Shown here one piece after another: positions 43,629 to 52,148 of a stretch of 64,000 bases of DNA. The notes below the pieces were generated by a model. The model saw only the letters and a list, made by a program, of their open reading frames with translations. It searched no databases and had not been told where the DNA came from. The position numbers and the translations under genes are program-made. Position 1 is the first letter of the stretch. The number at the start of each line of letters is the position of its first letter. This stretch comes from Paractinoplanes rishiriensis (GTDB taxonomy: Bacteria; Actinomycetota; Actinomycetes; Mycobacteriales; Micromonosporaceae), in assembly GCF_016862375.1 (NCBI RefSeq), contig NZ_BOMV01000065.1:62001-126000 (forward strand), in the 5' to 3' direction.

Positions 43629-44589
43629 GAGTTTCGAATTCCGTTGCTCCGGCCCGCGAGAATGGTTCTGTGACGACGGCGTACACCGATCTGCGGGCGC
43701 GAGCCGCGGCGGATGACTTGGTGCTGGGTTTGGTGTTGTTCGGGTCGGTGGCTCGCGGGATGGGGACCGGGCACTCGGATGTGGACGTGTTCGTGGTGGT
43801 CGGTGCGGACCGGGGCGGGTGGGTGACGTCGCGGAGCGCGGAGCTGGAGTGGAGGCGCAGTTTCCCCTGGTCGACGAGCGTGACGAGGGCGGCCAGGTGA
43901 GCGGGGTCGTTGCGGGTCACGAAGTGGATGCCGGTGGGGACGGGCACGGTGGCGGATACCAGCGTTCCGCCGGGGCGCAGGACCGAGGCGTCGACCGGTG
44001 CCGGGGCGCAGTGCAGCAGGACGTCGACCGGCTGGTCGAGTTCGCGGCCGTTCCCGACGACCTGTGCCGCGCCCAGTTCGCGGGCGGCGTCGCGGCTGCG
44101 GGGGCTGGCGGCGGCGATGACGTGGGCGCCGGCGTTGCGGGCGAGTTGGAGGGCGAGGCGGCCGACCGCGCCGATGCCGGTGATCAGGACGCGCTGGCCG
44201 GGTGCGACGGCGGCGTGTTCGTGGACGGCCTGCCAGGCGGTGAGCCCGGCGATCGGCAGGGCTGCGGCGTGCGCGAGCGGGATGGCCGACGGTGCCGGGA
44301 CAAGAGCATTTTCAAGGGCGATGGCGTACGTGGCGGCGGCTCCCCCGTCGAGCAGGCCGATCACCGGCCGGCCGTCGACGGTGCCGGCGACGTCGTTGCC
44401 GAGGGTGTGCGGCAGGTCGACGTCGAACAGGTGGCGCAGCAGGCCGCGCCGCAGGCCCAGTTCGGACGGGTTGAACGACGTGGCTTCCACGTGCACCAGC
44501 ACCTCGCCGGCGCCGGGCGTGGGGGTGGGGACGTCGTCGTAGGAGAGCACCGAGACGTCTCCGTAGCCGTGCATGCGCATCGCCTTCAT
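43498..44589 (-). pseudogene. NADPH:quinone-oxidoreductase-like gene, 3' end lost
   Basis: The MDR-family start (AMRMHGYGDVSVLSYDDVPTPTPGAGEVLVHV) and cofactor loop (VLITGIGAVGRLALQLARNAGAHVIAAASP) are intact to NDPAHLAALVTLVDQGKLRL. After about 43858 the frame reads antisense of the truncated nucleotidyltransferase and GntR genes, giving a Pro/Thr/Ser-rich tail to 43498. About 25-30 native C-terminal residues are missing. TACGGT seven bases before the ATG is a leaderless promoter. It might still make a partly folded enzyme. Confidence 0.7.
43670..43900 (+). pseudogene. Truncated nucleotidyltransferase-domain gene
   Basis: The first 60 residues are a normal minimal nucleotidyltransferase start (LVLGLVLFGSVARGMGTGHSDVDVFVVVGADRGGWVTSRSAELE) with the GS and DxD motifs. 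At about 43855 the frame enters the antisense of the neighbouring oxidoreductase gene and ends at 43900. The helical C-terminal part of such proteins is absent. Confidence 0.7.
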
Positions 44590-44660
44590 GGGTTCGACCG
44601 TACGGCTCCGCGCCGAGACGATGAATGCGTGAGAACCGCGTTCGTATACGCTGTCGTCTC

Positions 44661-45560
44661 ATGGATGTGCTCAGCGATGTGCTGACCGTGCTGCGGACCG
44701 GGCGGCCGCGGTCGGCGCTGCTGACCTGGCACGCGCCGTGGGCGCAGGAGTTCGCCGCGGTGCCGGGGGCGGCCGGCTTCCACGTGGTGCTGCGCGGCCG
44801 GTGCTGGCTGACCCGGCCCGGCGAGGCGCCGCTCGCGCTGCAGGCCGGTGACGTGGTGTTCCGCCCGCACGGGCCGGCGCACACGCTCAGCGACGATCCG
44901 TCGACGCGCCCGGTGACGGCTGCCTGCCATCCGGCACCGGACGGGCCGCTGTTCGCCGTCGACGAGATCGGCACGCCGGCGGGGACGGGTGTGACGGTGA
45001 CGCTGTGCGGGGCGTACGAGCTTGATCCGGTTCTGGTGCATCCGCTGCTGCTGGACCTGCCGGATCTGATCCACGTGCGTGCCGCTCACCTGCCGGCCGC
45101 CGACCTGCTCGCGGCGGAGCTCGAGCGGCCGCGGCTGGGCACGGACGCGCTGGTTCCGGCGCTGCTCGAGACGCTGCTGCTGTACCTGCTGCGGGCCGCC
45201 CTTGACGGTCACCCGGGGGCCACGGGCTGGCCGGGCGCGCTGCGGGACCGGCCGACCGCGGCCGCGCTGGCCGCCATGCACCGGGACCCGGCCCGGCCGT
45301 GGACGGTGGCCGCGCTGGCCGCCGAGGCGCGGATGTCGCGGGCCACGTTCGCCCGCCGGTTCACCGCCCTGGTGGGTCAGCCGCCGCTGACGTATCTGAC
45401 CTGGTGGCGGCTCACCACGGCGGCGCGGCTGCTGCGCCGCGACGACGCACCGCTCGCGGTGGTCGCGAAGGCGGCCGGGTACACGTCGGAGTTCGCCTTC
45501 GCGGCCGCCTTCAAACGCCAGCACGGCATCGCACCGGGCCGATACCGCCTCAGCGCGTAA
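44661..45560 (+). CDS. AraC-family regulator with cupin sensor domain
   Basis: 299 residues. The N-terminal cupin_6 domain (FHVVLRGRCWLTRPGEAPLALQAGDVVFRPHGPAHTL) is followed by two helix-turn-helix motifs (WTVAALAAEARMSRATFARRFTALVGQPPLTYLTWWRLTTAARLLRRDDAPLAVVAKAAGYTSEFAFAAAFKRQHGIAPGRYR). It is divergent from the truncated oxidoreductase 71 bp away, the usual target arrangement. TACGCT lies eight bases before the ATG. Confidence 0.88.
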   Translation: MDVLSDVLTVLRTGRPRSALLTWHAPWAQEFAAVPGAAGFHVVLRGRCWLTRPGEAPLALQAGDVVFRPHGPAHTLSDDPSTRPVTAACHPAPDGPLFAVDEIGTPAGTGVTVTLCGAYELDPVLVHPLLLDLPDLIHVRAAHLPAADLLAAELERPRLGTDALVPALLETLLLYLLRAALDGHPGATGWPGALRDRPTAAALAAMHRDPARPWTVAALAAEARMSRATFARRFTALVGQPPLTYLTWWRLTTAARLLRRDDAPLAVVAKAAGYTSEFAFAAAFKRQHGIAPGRYRLSA

Positions 45561-45576
45561 CCCTCAGCCGGACACA

Positions 45577-45613
45577 CAGCGGGCCCCGGGGGGGAGCAAC
45601 CCGGGGCCCGCTG
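45577..45613. terminator. Strong bidirectional terminator
   Basis: CAGCGGGCCCCGGG and CCCGGGGCCCGCTG form a perfect 14-bp stem around a nine-base loop, between the converging AraC and DUF1508 genes. Confidence 0.85.
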
Positions 45614-45625
45614 ACGCGGTGGATG

Positions 45626-45802
45626 TCAGGAGGTCTGATCGTCGACCGTGGCGCCGCCCGCGCTCTTCTGGATCGAGGCGATCGTGCTCATCGCCGACGC
45701 CTTCTGCTGGTAGGACTCGCTGGTGGCCACGACCTGCCCGTTGCTGGCCACGAGGTTGAACCGGAACTGACCGTTGCTGGTCTCCTTGACCACAAATTTC
45801 AT
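45626..45802 (-). CDS. DUF1508 (YegP-like) small protein
   Basis: 58 residues. The family motif is plain: FVVKETSNGQFRFNLVASNGQVVATSESY followed by QQKASAMSTIASIQ. One DUF1508 repeat is present, where YegP has two. Its ATG overlaps the NUDIX stop (ATGA), so it is translated with that gene. The function is unknown. Confidence 0.88.
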   Translation of the reverse strand: MKFVVKETSNGQFRFNLVASNGQVVATSESYQQKASAMSTIASIQKSAGGATVDDQTS

Positions 45803-46302
45803 TGCCGCACCTCCGCTCCGCTTCTACCCGCGGGCGGCGAAAACCATGCCTCACCCCCGGGGGATTCCGTGGTGGCGATCCGCAGGCGCGCCCGCTCCCC
45901 CAGGCCGGCGGGCAGGTCGCCGGGCGCGAACCAGGCCACCTCCAGGGACTCCTCGCCGTCCGGGCGTGCCTCGCCGCCCACGGCCCGGCACCGGAACCAC
46001 ACCACCAGGTACTCGCAGTGGTCGCCGTTCGGGTAGACGCTGACGTGCTTGCCGACCCCGGCGAGCCGTTCCACCTCGGCGACCACGCCGGTCTCCTCGT
46101 AGATCTCCCGCACGATCGCGTCGGCCGGCTGCTCCCCCGGCTCGATCATCCCGGCCGGCAGCGCCCACCGGCCGTCGTCGCCGCGGCGCAGCAGCAGGAT
46201 CCGGCCGGCGCCGTCGCGGACGACGGCGCCGGCGCCGGGCAACAGCAGCAGGTCACGGCCGATGTGGGCACGCAAGGTGGACACGTACGGGGAAACAGCC
46301 AT
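45799..46302 (-). CDS. NUDIX hydrolase (paralogue of the gene at 49866)
   Basis: 167 residues. The Nudix box is G-x5-E-x7-REUxEE: GMIEPGEQPADAIVREIYEETGVV. It cleaves a nucleoside diphosphate linked to another moiety; the substrate is unknown. About 70% of the aligned residues are the same as in the NUDIX protein encoded at 49866 on the other strand. TAGATT lies six bases before the ATG. Confidence 0.88.
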   Translation of the reverse strand: MAVSPYVSTLRAHIGRDLLLLPGAGAVVRDGAGRILLLRRGDDGRWALPAGMIEPGEQPADAIVREIYEETGVVAEVERLAGVGKHVSVYPNGDHCEYLVVWFRCRAVGGEARPDGEESLEVAWFAPGDLPAGLGERARLRIATTESPGGEAWFSPPAGRSGAEVRQ

Positions 46303-46311
46303 GCGCCCAAT

Positions 46312-46920
46312 CTAGGGTCCGGCCAGCTCAGGGAACTCAGCACCGCGCACCCGGGCGTGCAGGTGCATGTCGTGCCGGCCGTCGGCGTGCACGGCGACGC
46401 TGCGTTTGGTGCCCTCCAGCACGAACCCGGCCTTCACCGCGACCCGGCAGGAGGGCTGGTTGCGGGTGGAGTGGTCGAGGTGCAGGCGGTGGAAACGGCC
46501 CTCCGCCAGAGCCCAGGCACTCACCGCGGTCAGCGCCCGCGGTGCGACACCGGCGCCGCGGGCGGCCGGCAGCACCCAGTACGCGCAGCCGGCGACCCCG
46601 TCGTCCAGGTTGACGCCGCCGATCGCGACCCGGCCCAGCACGGTGCCGTCGCGGGTCACCGCCCAGCTGGCGTAGGACTCCTGCGCCCACTTCTCCCGGT
46701 ACCCGGCGAACCAGTCGCGGACCTCGGCCTCGTCGGCGGGCTGCCGGGTGTGCCACTGCCGGATCGCGGGGTCCCGGTAGGCGGCCAGGAAGACCGGGGC
46801 GTCGGCCGGCTCCCAGGCACGCAGGAACAGGCCGTCGGGGGTGGACAGCACGGGCTGCGGGGTGGCGGACAGGGTGCCGGCGGGGATGGCCGGCGGCGTG
46901 GTGAGGGGCACGACGACCAC
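46312..46920 (-). CDS. GNAT acetyltransferase (RimJ/RimL-like)
   Basis: 202 residues from the GTG at 46920. RimJ/L-type core: GLFLRAWEPADAPVFLAAYRDPAIRQWH, AGCAYWVLPAARGAGVAPRALTAVSAWALAEGRFHRLHLDHSTRNQPSCRVAVKAGFVLEGTKRS. It probably acetylates an amino group of a protein or small molecule. Its start shares a G with the TAG stop of the broken methyltransferase gene upstream. Confidence 0.85.
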   Translation of the reverse strand: MVVVPLTTPPAIPAGTLSATPQPVLSTPDGLFLRAWEPADAPVFLAAYRDPAIRQWHTRQPADEAEVRDWFAGYREKWAQESYASWAVTRDGTVLGRVAIGGVNLDDGVAGCAYWVLPAARGAGVAPRALTAVSAWALAEGRFHRLHLDHSTRNQPSCRVAVKAGFVLEGTKRSVAVHADGRHDMHLHARVRGAEFPELAGP

Positions 46921-47499
46921 TATGCCCGGGCCCGGTGGACGACGGCGCCGCGGTCCAGCACGATGCCGCCCGACCCGTGCATGCGGGTGAGTTCGGCCAG
47001 GGCGCGGCGGCGGAACGCGGCCGCGTCGTCCGGGGACAGGGCGTCGACGCGGGCCGCGAACCCGTGCGACAGGTGGAAGTCCCACGCGGTGCCCGGGTCG
47101 GCGACCGGCAGCGACACCGCGATGCCGGTGGCGCGTACGTCGGTGAAACCGGCCGCGGTGAGGGCGGCGGCCACGTCCGGGAAGTGCGGGCGCGGGCCGG
47201 AGAACTCGGCGGCGATCCGGTGGAACCGGTCCCAGCGGCCGCCGTCGTCGGCCGGTCCCGGCACGGTCACCGAGCAGGGACACCATGCGCGGTGCGGCGT
47301 CGACGGCGGTGACCACGCAACCGCGGGCCGCGGCGGCCAGGGCGATCGCGCCGCGGCCGCAGCCGGCGTCCAGCAGGCGGGTGCCCGGCGCCGGGTCGAC
47401 CACGTCGAGCAGCCGGGCGGCGAACGCGGCGAAGAACGGGAGCACCTGGTCGTAGCGGTCGGCGAGCCGGTCGAACAGCGCGGTGGTGGAGTCGGCCAT
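46920..47499 (-). pseudogene. SAM-dependent methyltransferase gene with internal deletion and frameshift
   Basis: From ATG 47499 the frame encodes a normal start and motif I (TTALFDRLADRYDQVLPFFAAFAARLLDVVDPAPGTRLLDAGCGRGAIALAAAARGCVVTAVDAAPRMVSLL). The C-terminal part (TVPGPADDGGRWDRFHRIAAEFSGPRPHFPDVAAALTAAGFTDVRATGI) continues in a different frame after about 47265. The motif II/III section, about 70 residues including the usual RVLRPGG stretch, is missing. The start codon of the next gene is kept. Confidence 0.75.
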
Positions 47500-47543
47500 G
47501 ACGGTGAGGCTCGTCGATGCGGGCAGGCGGCGGCAACCGGGTT

Positions 47544-48047
47544 TCAGGCGGGCAGATCCACCAGGGTCCGCGCCCAGGTGCGGAAACTCGACTCCGGGGC
47601 GCGGTCGCAGTAGCGGCGGAACTGGTCCTGTACCTCGGCTCGGCGGATGCCGCCGGTGACGGCCGGCGCGGCGTACCACGGAAGGTCTTGACTTTGGGGC
47701 CAGCCCTCGACCAGGCGAGCGCCGCCGTCGGCCGGGGACTCCAGGCCGAAATACACGTCGGTGACCTGGAACGCCATCGCGGCGCCCAGGCACATCAGGC
47801 AGGGCTCCAGGTTGACCGCCAGCCGGACCGGGTGCGGCCGTCCCCGCCAGCCCAGCAGCTCGTCGGCCTCGGTCATGGCGAGCAGGTCGGCGTGCACGAG
47901 GCGCCGGCCCCGGCCGCGGTCGCGGGTGAACGCCCGCCCGATGAGCACGCCGCCCATCTCGACGACCGCGCCGATCGGCAGCTCGCCCTGCGCCATGCCG
48001 TCCTCGGCCACGGCGATCGCCGCCTGCACAAGCTCGTCGGGTGTCAT
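47544..48047 (-). CDS. Nucleoside deaminase (CDA superfamily, TadA/GuaD-like)
   Basis: 167 residues. Zinc site: VHADLLAM and NLEPCLMCLGAA. The proton-shuttling Glu of the usual HAE motif is Asp here (HAD), seen directly in the sequence. The substrate is unknown; adenosine, guanine or a damaged base are possible. TAGGCT lies seven bases before the ATG. Confidence 0.82.
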   Translation of the reverse strand: MTPDELVQAAIAVAEDGMAQGELPIGAVVEMGGVLIGRAFTRDRGRGRRLVHADLLAMTEADELLGWRGRPHPVRLAVNLEPCLMCLGAAMAFQVTDVYFGLESPADGGARLVEGWPQSQDLPWYAAPAVTGGIRRAEVQDQFRRYCDRAPESSFRTWARTLVDLPA

Positions 48048-48093
48048 TCGCGGCAGCCTACGGCCGGTTGTCCCGCGGTGGCAGGATCCACTC

Positions 48094-48597
48094 GTGATTG
48101 TCTGGATCAACGGCGCGTTCGGTGCCGGCAAGACCACGACCGCGGCCCTGCTGGCGGCACGCATCCCCGAGGCCAAGATTTTCGATCCGGAGTACGTGGG
48201 GTACCTGCTGACCACGTTCGTGCCGGCGCCCACGGGTGACTTCCAGGACCTGCCGCTGTGGCGGCACCTGGTGGTCGAGACGATGAGCGGGCTGGCGCAG
48301 CACTACCCGCACCCGTGGATCGCGCCGATGAGCCTGATCGACGCCGGCCACCGGGCGGAGATCCTCGACGGCATCCGCAAGTCCGGCGCCGAGGTGCGCG
48401 AGTTCGTGCTGGCGGTGCCCGAGCCGCAGTTGCGCGCCCGCATCGCCGCCGACCAGATCGAGGCGAAGGCCGCCGGGTGGCGGCAGGACCACGTCGCCCA
48501 GGCCCTGACCACGTTCGCCGACCTGACCGACGCCGACTTCGTCGACGGCACGGTGCCGGCCGAGCAGGTCGCCGCGACGATCCTGGCGCGCCGGTGA
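48094..48597 (+). CDS. TmrB-like P-loop protein
   Basis: 167 residues. The N-terminus VIVWINGAFGAGKTTTAALL, then KIFDPEYVGYLLTTFVP, DFQDLPLWRHLV and IAPMSLIDAGHRAEIL follow Bacillus TmrB closely along its length; TmrB gives tunicamycin resistance and is an ATP-binding membrane-associated protein. Whether this one acts on tunicamycin is inferred. It is first in an overlapping run with two histidine phosphatases. Confidence 0.8.
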   Translation: MIVWINGAFGAGKTTTAALLAARIPEAKIFDPEYVGYLLTTFVPAPTGDFQDLPLWRHLVVETMSGLAQHYPHPWIAPMSLIDAGHRAEILDGIRKSGAEVREFVLAVPEPQLRARIAADQIEAKAAGWRQDHVAQALTTFADLTDADFVDGTVPAEQVAATILARR

Positions 48598-49238
48598 CCC
48601 GCCCGCCGGTGACCCGGCTGCTCTTTGTTCGCCACGGCGAGTCCCACCACTCCCTGGACGGTGTGATCGGCGGTCCGGAAGGGTGCCGGGGTCTCACCGA
48701 CCGCGGCCGGGCACAGGCCGGTGCCGTCGGGCTCAGCCTGGCCGGCCGGCTCGGCGGCACGGCGGCCGCGGTCTATTCGTCCGTGCTGCCCAGGGCGGTG
48801 GAGACCGCCGACGCGATCGGCGCAGCCCTCGGCACGGCTCCGGTGCAGCACTGCGGCCTGTGCACCTGGCATCTGCCGCCGCACGCCGACGGGATGCGGA
48901 CGGCCGAGTTCCAGGACTCCCACGCGGCCGGCGGTGGCGGGGTGTTCCGGCCCTTCGAACACGGCAACGAGACCTGGGCGGAGCTGGTGGCCCGCACCGG
49001 CAGCGCCATCACCGAGATAGCGCAGCGCCACGCCGGCGGCACGGCCGTGCTGGTCGGGCACAGCGAGACGGTGGAGAGCTCGTTCCATGTGCTGGGTGGG
49101 CAGCCGCTGTACCGCGCCTTCGACCTGAAGGTGGCCCCGGCGTCGGTGACGGAGTGGTCGACGGACGGGGACCCGTCGGCGTGGCCGCCGGCGCGGTGGA
49201 CGCTGCATTGCTGCGGCGGGGCTGAGGGGGCCGGGTGA
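48594..49238 (+). CDS. Histidine phosphatase
   Basis: 214 residues. Catalytic motif LLFVRHGESHHSLDG, SVLPRAVETADAIG, and second histidine VLVGHSETVESSFHVLGG. It resembles phosphoglycerate-mutase-type phosphatases; the substrate is unknown. GTG 48594 overlaps the TmrB-like stop. Confidence 0.85.
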   Translation: MTRPPVTRLLFVRHGESHHSLDGVIGGPEGCRGLTDRGRAQAGAVGLSLAGRLGGTAAAVYSSVLPRAVETADAIGAALGTAPVQHCGLCTWHLPPHADGMRTAEFQDSHAAGGGGVFRPFEHGNETWAELVARTGSAITEIAQRHAGGTAVLVGHSETVESSFHVLGGQPLYRAFDLKVAPASVTEWSTDGDPSAWPPARWTLHCCGGAEGAG

Positions 49239-49855
49239 CTTCACCTCCGGCGGGCCGGCCCTGGGAGGTGGTGTTCCTGGCGCGGCACGGGCAGACCGAG
49301 TGGAATGTGGTCCGGCGCCGGCAGGGGCACCTCGACTCGCCGCTGACCGCCGCAGGGATCGCGCAGGCCCGCCGGCACGGGACGGCGCTGCGCGGATGCG
49401 GGGTCGACGGCATCTTCGCCAGCCCGATGGGACGGGCCCTGACGACCGCGCGGATCATCGGCGCCGCGATCAGCCGCGACGTCGCCGGGGTGGACGTCGA
49501 GGTGGTCGACGACCTCGCTGAAATCGACCACGGTGAGTTCAGCGGCCTCGTCGACGAGCAGATCGACGCCCGCTACCCGGGTGCGCGGCAGCGGCGGGCC
49601 GCCGACAAATACCGGTGGCGGTTCCCGGGCGGGGAGAGTTACGCCGACGCCGATGTGCGGGCGGCGCGGGTCCTGCAGCAGCTGAGCCGGCGACCCGCGC
49701 GGCGGCCGCTCATCGTCGCGCACGAGATGATCGGCCGGATGCTGCAGCGGCATCTGCTCGGCCTCGACCCGCACCTCGCCGTCTGCCAGACACATCCGCA
49801 CGACGTCGTCTACCGGATCGACCCGGCCGGCCGGCAGCGCGAACCCCTCGCCTAG
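49235..49855 (+). CDS. Histidine phosphatase
   Basis: 206 residues. Catalytic motif VVFLARHGQTEWNVVRRRQGHLDSPLT, SPMGRALTTARI, EIDHGEFSGL and LIVAHEMIGRML. Nearer to cobalamin-phosphatase/GpmB-type enzymes than the preceding one. It overlaps the upstream gene by GTGA and is followed after 10 bp by a NUDIX gene. Confidence 0.85.
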   Translation: MTSPPAGRPWEVVFLARHGQTEWNVVRRRQGHLDSPLTAAGIAQARRHGTALRGCGVDGIFASPMGRALTTARIIGAAISRDVAGVDVEVVDDLAEIDHGEFSGLVDEQIDARYPGARQRRAADKYRWRFPGGESYADADVRAARVLQQLSRRPARRPLIVAHEMIGRMLQRHLLGLDPHLAVCQTHPHDVVYRIDPAGRQREPLA

Positions 49856-49865
49856 GCTCGCGGGC

Positions 49866-50378
49866 ATGGCCGTACCGCCCTACGTGCGCACGCTGCGCGC
49901 CCACATCGGGCATGACCTGCTGCTCCTGCCCGGAGTCAGCGCCGTCGTGCGCGACGGCGACGGGCGGATCCTGCTGCTGCGCCGCGGCGACAACGGGCGC
50001 TGGTCGCTGCCGGCCGGCATGGTCGACCCGGGTGAGCAACCCGCCGACGCGATCGTGCGGGAGATCTACGAGGAGACCGGCGTGGTCGCCGAGGTGGACC
50101 GGGTCGCGGGCGCGGCCACCCACCCGGTCGAGTACCCGAACGGGGACCGGTGCGAATACCTGAACGTGTGGTTCCGGTGCCGGGCCGTCGGCGGAGCACC
50201 GCGCGCCGACGGGGACGAGTCGCTGGCCGTCGGCTGGTTCGCGCCGGGTGACCTGCCCGACCTCGACGAGTGGGCCAAGCTGCGGATCGAGACGGCCGGC
50301 AGCGACGATCCGCAGGCCTGGTACGCGCCGGCCGGAGAGCCGGCGCCCCGGGCCCTGACCGACCCGGGGGCGCTGTAA
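49866..50378 (+). CDS. NUDIX hydrolase (paralogue of the gene at 45799)
   Basis: 170 residues. Nudix box GMVDPGEQPADAIVREIYEETGVV, intact. Starts AVPPYVRTLRAHIGHDLLLLPGVSAVVRDG, almost the same as the minus-strand copy at 45799-46302. TAGGCT lies seven bases before the ATG, so it can be transcribed independently of the phosphatases. Confidence 0.88.
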   Translation: MAVPPYVRTLRAHIGHDLLLLPGVSAVVRDGDGRILLLRRGDNGRWSLPAGMVDPGEQPADAIVREIYEETGVVAEVDRVAGAATHPVEYPNGDRCEYLNVWFRCRAVGGAPRADGDESLAVGWFAPGDLPDLDEWAKLRIETAGSDDPQAWYAPAGEPAPRALTDPGAL

Positions 50379-50410
50379 CAGAACCTGTAGCGGCCAGAAC
50401 CTGTAGCGGT
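50379..50410. repeat. 16-bp direct repeat between converging genes
   Basis: Two copies of cagaacctgtagcgg(c/t) lie directly after the NUDIX stop codon and run to the stop codon of the convergent gene. Confidence 0.85.
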
Positions 50411-51210
50411 CAGAAGCCGGGGAAGACCCGGCGCAGATCGTCGAGCGTGACCGGGCCCTGCGCCTCCACCCCGGACGGCGTGAACTGCGGGCCCAACCGG
50501 CCCGTCAACAGCCGCAACCACGCCTCGGCCGGCAACCGCAACACCCCGTCCGGCTCCGCCGGCGCGCCGGCCGACAGCGCCACCTCATCGCCCAGCACCA
50601 GGCCGTACTGCGCCTGCGGCTCGCGCAACTGCACCGCCAGCGCCGCCTGCCGGCCACCCAGTTCGTGCGGGCGGGCGATCCACGCCAGCATCGGGCCGTA
50701 GCCGTCCAGCAGCAGCGGCACCGCGGAATACGCCACCGTCGCACCGGGCTGGGCCACCGCCCGCACATCCCAGTCGTGCAGGGCGAACTCCGACAACCGC
50801 AGCCGCGCCGCCTCGGCCACGCTCACCGGCGCCGGCAGGAAACCCAGGTCGATGCGCAGATCCTCGCGGGTCGCGGCGTCCAGAGACTCGTACCTGGACA
50901 CCAGCTTCTCGTTCGACACCAGGAAACCGTCGCGCTGCTCGGCCGGGGACATCGCGTTCCACCGGTCCCACACGCTTTCGTTGGCGCCCTCCGGCGGCTT
51001 CCCGCCGCCGGCCAGCGCCCGGTCCAGCGTCGCCAGCCCGATCTCCGCGCCACTGCCGAGATGGCTCAGCACCTGCGCCACCGGCCACTCCGCGGCGCCG
51101 GACGGGCCGGCCAGGCCTTTCTCGTCGAGGCCGGCGGCATACCCGGCAAGGTCGTCGTGCCCGGACCGCAACGCGGCGATCACCCGGTCGGCGGGAAGAG
51201 GAGACGTCAT
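50410..51210 (-). CDS. Maleylpyruvate-isomerase/DinB-like mycothiol-dependent protein
   Basis: 266 residues. N-terminal helical bundle DRVIAALRSGHDDLAGYAAGLDEKGLAGPSGAAEWPVAQVLSHLGSGAEIGLATLDRAL and a middle LSEFALHDWDVRAV with the family histidine; the C-terminal domain is SCP2-like. A metal-dependent thiol-transfer role is inferred from the family. ATG 51210 overlaps the DUF3626 stop. Confidence 0.78.
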   Translation of the reverse strand: MTSPLPADRVIAALRSGHDDLAGYAAGLDEKGLAGPSGAAEWPVAQVLSHLGSGAEIGLATLDRALAGGGKPPEGANESVWDRWNAMSPAEQRDGFLVSNEKLVSRYESLDAATREDLRIDLGFLPAPVSVAEAARLRLSEFALHDWDVRAVAQPGATVAYSAVPLLLDGYGPMLAWIARPHELGGRQAALAVQLREPQAQYGLVLGDEVALSAGAPAEPDGVLRLPAEAWLRLLTGRLGPQFTPSGVEAQGPVTLDDLRRVFPGF

Positions 51211-52148
51211 GACGGCGAGTCTATGGGTGCGCCGTTCAGCACCAGGATGTGCCACAGGTATTTGATCAGCTGCAGGCGCTCCGGCGTGGTGCCCGGTTCC
51301 CGCGCCGCCCGGCCGATCACCTCCGCGTCCAGCACCGGCGTGCCGTACCGGTCGGCGATCTCCAACGCCAGCGGCGGCACGTCGGGGCCGCGCAAACTGG
51401 CAGGGAAGCCGGTGGCCGGCAACCGGAAGCCCGGCGACCAGTCCAGGGCGGGCGCCAGAGAACCGAGCAGCTCCTCGTACCTCGTACCGCGAAAGGACGG
51501 GTCGGCCACGACGGCCGTGACATCCGCACCCAGGGTGACCCCACCGTGGACCTGCGCCTCGACGTAGTCGTCGAGCGCCCGGCCGGGAGCACGCCGCGGC
51601 ACCGCCAGCGCCCGCACCCAGTCGCCGGCCGAGGCCGCCGCCACGTTCAACGCCCGCCCGGTCCGCGACACCTCGTCCAGCAGCGCCGCCCACACCGCAC
51701 CGAACGACACCGCCGTGCCCACCACGGACGGTTCCGTGACGCTGTCGCCGTGACTGAACGTCGCCCGCTGCGACACCTCGGGCCGCAATACCAGATGACA
51801 GCTGCCGAACCGCGGCGACGCACCGTCCGGATGCCCGGCCAGGTTCAGGCCGCCGTAGATCGGGCGCCCGGACGGCGACACGTAAGCGCCGCCGAACATC
51901 CGCTGCTCCCACACCGTGCGCCGGCCGCCGATCACCCCGTCCAGGCCGCCGTTGGAGATCCCGGTCTCGAACTGCGACCGGTACACCCCCTCGGCCACCA
52001 GGCACTCCGCCACCGTGCGGCCGCCCGCGACGAGGCGGTCCGGGTGGAAACTGACCGTGATCACCGCACGGTCGAACAGCCCCGGCGGACCCGCCTCGGG
52101 AAACAGGCCCCGCACGTGGGCGACGGCACGCTCGGCGGGCGACGTCAT
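51207..52148 (-). CDS. DUF3626 family protein
   Basis: 313 residues. I recognise the family pattern AVITVSFHPDR, VYRSQFETGISNGGL, RMFGGAY, PIYGGLNLAGHPDGASPRFGSCHLVLRPEV. Its function is unknown; the sequence is soluble. It overlaps uppP upstream and the MPI-like gene downstream (ATGA both times), a three-gene operon. Confidence 0.78.
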   Translation of the reverse strand: MTSPAERAVAHVRGLFPEAGPPGLFDRAVITVSFHPDRLVAGGRTVAECLVAEGVYRSQFETGISNGGLDGVIGGRRTVWEQRMFGGAYVSPSGRPIYGGLNLAGHPDGASPRFGSCHLVLRPEVSQRATFSHGDSVTEPSVVGTAVSFGAVWAALLDEVSRTGRALNVAAASAGDWVRALAVPRRAPGRALDDYVEAQVHGGVTLGADVTAVVADPSFRGTRYEELLGSLAPALDWSPGFRLPATGFPASLRGPDVPPLALEIADRYGTPVLDAEVIGRAAREPGTTPERLQLIKYLWHILVLNGAPIDSPS

